Shown piece by piece: positions 1 through 6,145 of a stretch of DNA of 10,226 nt. The notes beneath the pieces were generated by a model, which ran no database searches, was not told the origin of the DNA, and worked only from the letters and a program-made list of their open reading frames with translations. This stretch comes from Amoebophrya sp. AT5.2 (lineage: Eukaryota; Sar; Dinophyceae; Syndiniales; Amoebophryaceae). Both the position numbers and the translations under genes were made by a program. Numbering within the stretch: the first letter of the stretch is position 1; the number at the start of each line of letters is the position of its first letter. The stretch lies in contig RXOD01006483.1 in assembly GCA_005223375.1 (NCBI GenBank), positions 1-10,226 of the forward strand, in the 5' to 3' direction.

Positions 1-1180
1 GGACGTGGTCGCGAAAACCCTGCTCGCCGTGGCCCCCAAGCTGGACGTCGCCAACCGCCGCTTCTTCCCCAAAAACGTGCGCCCCTTCCAGCTGCTCGGC
101 TTCGATGTCATGTACAGCTACATGTACATTGCTAAACCTAATAAGTAAAAGAATGAGAATCAATTTTGTCTTAGTTTCATCTTCATGTGCAAACCTATGC
201 TGCGGTTCTGCGCTAGAGCTGCTGGTTGATTCTTCGTATATGAATGTAGGTAGGTGGTGAATGTCTCCAGCTCCTCTAGTAAACTCAACGATGGCTGAAA
301 AAAAGGTTCCACAACGACCTGTCGAAGTGTTGGCTGCTGGAGGTGAACCACGATCCATCGCTGTCGGTGCTAACCTACGTGGATCGCGTGGTGAAGGGGA
401 AGCTCGTAGCCCAGATTTTCGAGCTTATCGGCGCCGTCGGACCGGACCCGGAGGCGGTGAAGGATCGTGGCCGAGGAGGTGGTGCAGGTGGGGCGACCGA
501 GGTGGACACGGTCACGGAAAGCGATCGGGATGAAACGGAAAGCGAGGAGCGAGGGGGTCGTCGGTGTCGTCCGGGGACGACGTGGGTGCCGGCGTTGTTG
601 TCGGACGCCAGCGAAGCGGAATACGCCCAGAGGCGAGAACTCGACAAGAAGAAGAGAAAGCGAAGCAACCTGATGAAAGGGTATGAGTTAATACTGTTAC
701 AGGAGTATTGATGTTCAATAGGACGATCTTTGTCTTTTTTCTACCTCCTTGTTTCGTTCACTGGTATGTGTATAGTTACCTCTTCTAATCCTTACGTTCA
801 TTTCGCACGTTCCCGCCTATGATTATCATCTCAGCGTCGCTGCGGGCGGTAAGGTGACTGGTGGCGAGGACAGTGACACGGACTGGAGTGAGTGCGGTGA
901 CGCCACGTCGGATGGACATAGCTGCAACAAGCGACGGGGTCGTCGTGGCCACTCGCACCGGGGGCTGCTCACCGAGAACTTTCTGAACTTCCACGTGACA
1001 GCGAACTTCATGCACCTGCTGCCCATCACCCCGGAAATGCACGGCGAGGCCTGCTGCGAAAAGGCCCGCGAGATTACCGCCGTCGCGACCAAGAACGCCA
1101 GCAAGTGGCTCGAGTTCTCCGCAGAACACCTGTACGATCATAACCACGAAGGAGTTGTACAACCGGCGGCTGGGACGTAA
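1..1180 (+). CDS. Tubulin-tyrosine ligase-like (TTLL) protein, 3' part, three exons
   Basis: This is the C-terminal part of a TTL/TTLL-family enzyme, an ATP-grasp ligase that adds tyrosine, glutamate or glycine to tubulin tails or other proteins. The 5' end lies outside the window. Exons are 2-111, 306-680 and 835-1180 (stop TAA 1178-1180); joined they keep one frame and give 276 visible residues. Exon 1 reads KTLLAVAP then FQLLGFDVM, and exon 2 continues FHNDLSKCWLLEVNHDPSL, the hallmark end of the TTL domain. The Glu and Asn of LLEVN are the family's Mg/ATP-binding residues. After VDRVVKGKLVAQIFELIG the catalytic domain ends. A Gly/Arg/Glu-rich linker, a basic KKKRKR stretch and an exon-3 tail (NFHVTANFMHLLPITPEM) follow; I do not recognise the tail. 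Tubulin modification in axonemes or cortical microtubules is the family role. The substrate type (Tyr, Glu or Gly) cannot be told from this fragment. Confidence 0.85.
112..305 (+). other. Intron 1 of the TTLL gene (GT-AG, 194 nt)
   Basis: Removing this segment joins AT (110-111) to G306 as the Met codon of GFDVM and restores the continuous TTL motif GFDVM-FHNDLSKCWLLEVN, which fixes both splice sites by homology and frame. The donor is GTACAG. The acceptor is an unusual purine run, AAAAAAAG before G306, with a possible branch site CTCAAC at 284-289. A more conventional acceptor, CTCTAG at 279, would cause an early stop in the required frame. The first bases contain two CATGTAC copies (109-115 and 121-127). 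Confidence 0.8.
681..834 (+). other. Intron 2 of the TTLL gene (GT-AG, 154 nt)
   Basis: The donor is GTATGAG after AAAGG, and the acceptor is ATCTCAG at 834. The interior is T/C-rich compared with the flanking exons and holds a branch-site-like CTTCTAATCC at 781-790. Splicing keeps the reading frame (phase 2) from the basic KKKRKRSNLMK segment into the exon-3 frame at 836. No protein homology crosses this junction, so it rests on splice signals, frame and base composition. Confidence 0.65.
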
Positions 1181-2196
1181 TAAACAGAACTTCAGCTTCT
1201 CGTGCAGGACAGATGAAGGACGAGACGCGAAATAAATGCAAAAAAGTGACAAGTTTTGCGTTCGACATGCACCCGTAGCGTACTAGAGTATGAGCTTGTA
1301 GTAAAAGTCAATAATCTTCTGAAACTGAAAGCAGGCACAGATGGATTTTGAAGATGAATACGAGAATAATCGACGCTAGTTAATAACAAAGTCAGAGCGC
1401 GCCCGCGCGGTTCTTACACTCAGGAGCAGACATGATAGCGGCTCTCCGGCAGACCCAGACTGTCTCTGTCGCCTCCAATTGATGAAACTACTGAAACTGG
1501 GACTGCACATCCACATACTGTTACTTACAAACACACGCACTACAGATTTTGGTTGTCTTGCGCTTGCAGCAGCAGCTGGTGCTGGTTTTATTTCGCTTTT
1601 GCAGCTCAATATCTCGCACAATGAATTCCCACGCTCGAGCAGGTCGAGGTCGCGCAGTGGACACCCGAAAAAATCAGTACGTTGGAAATTTTGAAATCAT
1701 TCTCATTGGTTGCAAACAGATCGAGAGATGCGAGATCATTTTTTCACGACCTCCCCAGCGGTCTTCGTTCTTCTCCCCTTCGCTTCCGATCCTTGTTGAT
1801 CGTCGTACGCGGCATACAGCGCATGATCCTCACAAGGTCTCGTCTCTGATCCTGCCCTACGCAGTTCAAATCGAATTCAAGACGAGTAAGGAATCCGTCA
1901 AGAGTAAGGAATGCTTCGACAAACATACTTTCTACAGCGCTTGTGCCCAGTTGCTTACGTCTTCTACGCGCTCTTACTTTTAGCGTTTGCATGTTCTGCT
2001 CGTCGCATTTTTTCATCCAAAGGATAAGGAACAAAGCGCAAACATCAATGAAGGTGGAAATTTCGTTTCTATTCGCTTTCGCTCTAGCTTTCATCAGGTG
2101 GTCAGATCATTTACTTAATTAACTTGGTTGGGTCATCTTCATCAACATCTTAACGTTCTTCCTGCAACACTTCGAACGCGTCACCACGCCGTCAGC
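1181..2196 (+). other. Gene-poor spacer between the TTLL gene and the Cys/His-rich gene
   Basis: The spacer begins with a probable 3' UTR (A/T-rich, AAATAAATGC near 1230-1238). Open frames here (for example about 1549-1983 on + and 1744-2094 on -) have no recognisable domain. An 11-nt direct repeat GAGTAAGGAAT lies at 1884-1894 and 1902-1912. A 5' UTR or undetected 5' exon of the downstream gene could sit here: an ATG at 1621 followed by a GTACGT donor-like site at 1677 is possible but unsupported. I see no tRNA, rRNA or snRNA. Confidence 0.5.
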
Positions 2197-4957
2197 ATGG
2201 TTTCCATGTGGCGCTCTATTTTTCTGCTTAGCGTGGTACCCTTCGCGGGTGCATCGACATTCGGCGGCAGGGGAAAAGACCAGGACACAGGGGGTAACAA
2301 AAACCCGAGATGGGCGGACCTCTCGGAGCTTGATGACAACTTCGCTTGGACGAGCCCGAACTTCTTTGCTCCCTCGCCATCAACTCCCCCAATCGAGGTA
2401 CAAGAGGAAGAGGATGCAGAAGCATCGGCATTCTCTCTGCTGAAAAGAGGAGCCTCTGGATCTTCCTCCACGTCATTGACCTCGTCCACATCTTCCGGAG
2501 CGGCATCTTCTTCTTCGGTGTCGCCGCCCGGTGGATCCCCTCTGCTGCAGTGTCAGGATGCTTCTGTTCTGCGTCGACAGGTGGATGCAGCGCAAGAAGA
2601 TTTAGATTTGCACACCTCCGTGGAGGTCCCTCCACGGGCATCGTCAGCGGCGGAAGCGGATGAAGCGGGAGACCAAGGCAGTAGAGCCGCTGCCGCTAAC
2701 GAAGATGAAGGCAGCAGGCTTCTGAAGCTGAGGACAAAAAGCTTGGACACAGAGGCTGAAGGTCACGATCTACAGATGGAGGGTAGAAGGGGTGCAGAAA
2801 GAACTGCAACCAAAACGCATGTTCCCCCGCTGACGAACGACGAGCGCATCCTCGAAGCGACCGCGGCGAAGCTGCGCACCGCTGCGGGCATGTACGAATC
2901 AAGCAAGGCGCGGCTGGGAGAAGCCACTAGTATATTGCAGGGGCACGCGCACCCGACAAGGTCGTCTCCATTATTGGCGCAGCTGCCGCTGCCGCAACCT
3001 TGCTCGAGCGCTCCGCCTCCACCTCCGCCTCTGCACCTCCCTCCGGGGGTACAGGTACACCTTCCACCGGGGCCGTGGAATCTTCATGGTCAAGATCCTG
3101 CTGTGAAAGAACCTCCTCCTCCGCCCCCCCTCCCACCACGGGCGTGGAACAATCACGGACCACAAGTGGATGAAGATGCTGGGGCAATAACATCCAATAA
3201 ACCTGCTGCAGCGCAGGCGCTCAGCGACGTGGAGCTGCTCCACCAGTTTCAGTCCGGCGCACTACAGCTGGACGACACGATGCGGAAGCAGCTCTTGGCC
3301 CGACACTCAGCTCTGCGGCAGGAGAACGACGAATTGTGGCGCCGCGCGGGACGGCAGCAATTGCTGGTGAGCGAGCAAGGATATTACGACCCGCTGCTGC
3401 TATCCGCCGCGCGGCAGCGCTGCCAGGCCGCGGCGTCGGAGCAGGCGGCGGCGGAAAAACGCTTCAAGGATTCGCTGCTGGCCTTGTTCGGGAGGTACAG
3501 AGCGCGGCTGCCGCGGGGGGGGTCTCTGGAAGAAGACGTCGTGGGCCAGCGCGGCCTCTTTCTCGACCTCCTGCTCAACAGCAGGATAGATCCCCAGCAC
3601 CTCGCGAAGACGAACGCTGGCAGGAGGAACCTTCGGCACGGCGTCGAAAGCAGCAAGGTACCCACTGCAGCAGCAAAAGCAGCGGTGCGCGATTTCATCA
3701 AGGGAGCGCTATGTTCCCGTTCGTCTTCATCGTGCTGTCCCTGTGCTGGCGGTTGTTCGGACCTTTCCTCGGAAGATCCGCTGCACGCCGTCTCCGAAAT
3801 TTTCGACGTGCGGAAGCTGCAGCGGCGGGAAGCCGGTGGAGAAAAGTGGGCCACGGGGGCACCGAAACCGATCTCCTTGCGGGATCTCACCCGCGCACAG
3901 GGACTCTGCCTATACTTCCGGATGGAGTTTGGCTGCTGGCCCTGCCGCGCGGGCCCCGACTGCCGGCACAAGGCGGAAACTGGACAGGGGTCCTGCACTC
4001 TCTGCCACAAGTGCCCCGCTACTTCGCCTGATTACGAGTACCAGCGCTACGGCGTCCCAATAAGGAGCAACTCCCCAACGCAGCACCAGCGGTTTCAGCG
4101 AAAATTTTGGAAAACGCTGGTCACGGGGAAAACAACGATGTCCCCGATTACAGAGTCAGAGGGAGAGGAACCCGGGAAGGAGTTTCGAAGCCACGACCAC
4201 GCGGAACAAAGCCAGGGACGAGTTGGACGCGCGAGTCGAGTTGTCGCGATTGCTGGATGAGGCCGCCAAGGAAGAACTTGAACTGTTGATGCGGACGTGC
4301 TGTGCAGCCGATGAGAGTAGTCGTAGTGCAGCAGATCCAAATTGTGGAGGTGCTGCAAGTGGAGAAGGACGAGCAGGAGCGGCTTCCTCATCGCCCACGA
4401 CCAGCAGTCCTGCGACACAGACACTTCCACCGGGGAACTTTTTAGTTTCAGGTTTAACCGGTCAACCTCAGCAAGACGGATATTTCTATCAAGAAAATCA
4501 TGCTGGACGACCACCTGAAGCTGGAGCTGGCTTCTACGCCTGCATTCCCTGCATGCCGCAAGTGCAGGAAGAGCAGACGTCGTGGGGGGATGCTTGTGGC
4601 GCGCCGGGGGACCTGATGCAGACAGTCGGGTGGAACTCTTTCAGCCAGCAGCCGTACGTCGGGGGCCAGGCTGACTCTACTGCAGGGGTCTACTTCAACA
4701 TGGACGCAGCGTCGTGCTGGGGCCACTGGCAGTGGCAGCAACAAGAACAACCGGGGGAAGGCTGCTGCGGAAGTGCGGCTTGTTATGCTTATGGATGTTC
4801 TTGTAGTACTGGCGATTATGGACACCAAGCGCCTGCGTCGAGAGAGGAAGCCGGCGCATTTGAATCTCAGCACCAGGAACTGCAGGCACATCACTCTTTC
4901 CGCGGCGATGCCGCAGAGTTTGTCCCGGGGGCTGCCGTCTACGGCTTCTCTCCTTAG
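2197..4957 (+). CDS. Hypothetical protein with signal-peptide-like N-terminus, Pro-rich repeats and Cys/His zinc-finger-like segment
   Basis: Not assigned to a named family. From the first ATG (2197; a second ATG is at 2206) the frame runs open to TGA 4258-4260. A frame shifted by one, open from 4064 to TAG 4955-4957, carries what looks like the C-terminal part (helical LDARVELSRLLDEAAKEELE, then a Gln/Cys/Gly/Tyr-rich tail). A 178-nt intron at 4038-4215 would join them into 860 residues. Order: hydrophobic signal-like segment (residues 4-20, IFLLSVVPFAGAS); acidic, Ser-rich region; Pro-rich region with an imperfect duplication (257-322); helical segment (about 340-430, LLARHSALRQENDELWRR); Cys cluster (506-516); and a Cys/His-rich module (571-606) resembling the variant CCCH fingers of dinoflagellate proteins. 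RNA binding would be the usual inference for such a finger, but a real signal peptide would argue against it. If the two frames are not joined, these are two products. Confidence 0.6.
3712..4020 (+). other. Cys/His-rich zinc-finger-like region
   Basis: A first Cys cluster (C506, C513, C514, C516, C520) is followed about 50 residues later by C571-x8-C580-x2-C583-x5-C589-x-H591-x8-C600-x2-C603-H604-x2-C606 (numbering from ATG 2197). The opening C-x8-GC and the closing SCTLCHKCP resemble the compact GC...CxFCHLC fingers common in dinoflagellates, but with about 14 extra residues, including two more Cys and one His, between them. That is enough ligands for two metal sites. Metal binding is inferred from spacing only. 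Confidence 0.5.
4038..4215 (+). other. Candidate intron resolving the frame switch
   Basis: The donor GTACCAG resembles the GTACAG donor of intron 1, the acceptor is AAAGCCAG at 4215, and the 178-nt length matches the other two introns (194 and 154). Splicing joins SPDYE to DELDARVELSRLLDEA in one frame and removes the frame-2 stop at 4061-4063. Other acceptors in the same phase exist at 4155, 4161, 4167 and 4182, so the exact end is uncertain. A sequencing indel or +1 frameshifting are alternatives. Confidence 0.4.
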
Positions 4958-5185
4958 AAATTAATGACGTTCGTCGTCACGCTTGAAGCGCTAAGAGCGG
5001 CCCTGAGACACGAGTTTCAGTTTCCTCGCGAAGCTCATAAGAGTCGGGGTAGTAGGTGGTGATGGGCGAGGTGAAAAGCAAAAGGTCGATATGTTGGTTC
5101 GATGGATAGAAAAAGAATTTCTTCTTTTTAAGAAATCAGCTGTACTATCATTCAATCACACCAGTGCTGCGCGGCTAGGGACAGC

Positions 5186-5202
5186 GTGTTCAAAATGAAC
5201 AC
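5186..5202 (+). repeat. Short perfect hairpin downstream of the Cys/His-rich gene
   Basis: Seven-base arms GTGTTCA (5186-5192) and TGAACAC (5196-5202) flank an AAA loop. It lies about 230 nt after the TAG at 4955-4957 and could sit in the 3' UTR. It does not match the histone 3' stem-loop pattern. No function is known. Confidence 0.6.
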
Positions 5203-5412
5203 ACATAGTTACTGTAAATTTTGACTTCCAGGCACAAATTAATATTATAAAGAAAGAAAGTACAACTCAATGCTGCTTGCAGCTGCATGTGCATCTTCTT
5301 CTTCACCATCACCACCAGCAGAGCAGGTATCTCTTGTATTGGATTTTGACGCACCAACTTACACAAGACGGCGCACTAATACTTGCTCTTGGGGTTTCCG
5401 TTTCTACACAGC

Positions 5413-5766
5413 AACATGATCAACAGGACCACTAAAGTAAGAGGAAGTGCACTTGCGCCTGGGCCCCTTTCATTCTGCATCTTCACAGTGTCGGTGCCAG
5501 CACTCGCACTCGAAAAGTGGCGCCCTTCATTCGTTCGTGCCTCGCCATTCGCATTCATTGAAATGCGGCATCCGCTGGTGGCTGCTGGACTTGCATTGAA
5601 TCAATGGCATTCAATGCAGATCCAGCAGGCACCAGCCGCTGCCGCGTAGCCATACTAGGGCAAAGACATGATGTCTTTGCACTATTTTCAGATATGCAGA
5701 ACGCAGCAGCACAAAAACTGCACAACTACATGTACATGAACATGATCGACAGAACCACAAAGCTAA
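5413..5766 (+). repeat. Diverged 28-nt direct repeat flanking a hairpin cluster
   Basis: The segments 5413-5440 and 5739-5766 both begin AACATGATC and share ACAG and ACCAC; 23 of 28 positions match without gaps. The two copies bracket about 300 nt containing all the hairpins at 5550-5680. The arrangement could be an old insertion, a decayed tandem duplication or chance similarity extended by composition. Confidence 0.45.
5565..5645. repeat. Long imperfect inverted repeat (37-nt arms, 7-nt loop)
   Basis: The left arm 5565-5601 and the right arm 5609-5645 pair at 32 of 37 positions. The innermost 10 bp, TGCATTGAAT against ATTCAATGCA, are perfect, and the loop is CAATGGC at 5602-5608. Adjacent smaller inverted repeats are CGCATT/AATGCG (5550-5555 and 5562-5567) and the perfect GCAAAGACAT/ATGTCTTTGC around a single G (5660-5669, 5671-5680). 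The structure resembles a MITE-like element or a precursor of a structured small RNA; nothing in the sequence decides between these. Confidence 0.75.
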
Positions 5767-6145
5767 TGAAGCTTCCAAAGACAACGCCACCGCAACAACG
5801 AGCTCCTCGGTTACGATGAGAAGAGGAACTAGTACGTGTACGTTGTGAAAAAAATAGATGATGTAAAAAACGGTCAGAACAAAGCTGCTCCGCTGTTCGT
5901 GTCTGATCGCTTTTGCAATGACAAGGAAGGAGAGGGACCAAATTCGTTGTTGAGCAGAGAGGACCAGGACTTGAAATCGACTGCAAAAGGCTGGTTAGGC
6001 AATCGCAACAGGCTCGTCCGTGGTTGCATGTGCGCCTGTCCCAGGCATCCTCTCTTTTGAACGGATAAATAAATATGGTTAGGCGGGAACTTGCCGATCC
6101 ATCGCAGAGAGAAGCATCATTATTTTACGTCGCGCTGACAGTACT

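Larger units (their letters stand above)
4958..6145 (+). other. Structured spacer upstream of the WDR27-like gene
   Basis: No convincing gene is seen in either strand; the longest frames (5383-5649 +, 5836-6060 +) are short and without recognisable motifs. The stretch holds several inverted repeats: A/T-rich at 5110-5129, GTGTTCA/TGAACAC at 5186-5202, and a cluster at 5550-5680. A diverged direct repeat pair is at 5413-5440 and 5739-5766. GTACATGTAC-type palindromes lie at 5727-5735 and 5832-5843. The last part before 6146 is probably 5' UTR. Confidence 0.5.

Noticed and set aside
261..533. 90-residue + frame starting at an ATG in the first intron
   Set aside because: It overlaps TTLL exon 2 in another frame, whereas the TTL motif WLLEVNHDPSL clearly identifies the true frame.
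1863..1873. tRNA B-box-like GTTCAAATC
   Set aside because: The flanking bases do not form a T stem or an acceptor stem, and no A box is found upstream at the proper distance.
1744..2094. 116-residue minus-strand frame in the first spacer
   Set aside because: No recognisable domain, no clear regulatory context, and opposite to all supported genes. A small lineage-specific gene cannot be fully excluded.
3384..4010. 208-residue open frame on the minus strand
   Set aside because: Antisense shadow of the GC-rich coding region; no domain is recognisable.
3336..4031. 231-residue open frame on + with a membrane-like MFPFVFIVLSLCW segment
   Set aside because: It overlaps the Cys/His-rich gene in another frame. 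The hydrophobic run is the shifted reading of the Ser/Cys-rich stretch, and GC-rich coding DNA often leaves other frames open.
5084..5094. tRNA B-box-like GGTTCGATGG
   Set aside because: No cloverleaf can be drawn; A box and acceptor pairing are missing.
5383..5649. 88-residue + frame across the hairpins
   Set aside because: It runs through the inverted repeat and lacks domain features.
5643..5663. CGTAGCCAT followed by GGGCAAAG resembles part of the dinoflagellate spliced leader
   Set aside because: Only nine bases match exactly and the middle differs. A 9-nt match to some part of a 22-nt leader is expected by chance in 10 kb, and it overlaps the end of the inverted-repeat arm.
5836..6060. 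74-residue + frame upstream of the WDR27-like gene
   Set aside because: It begins with GTG, has no domain and probably lies in UTR or spacer.
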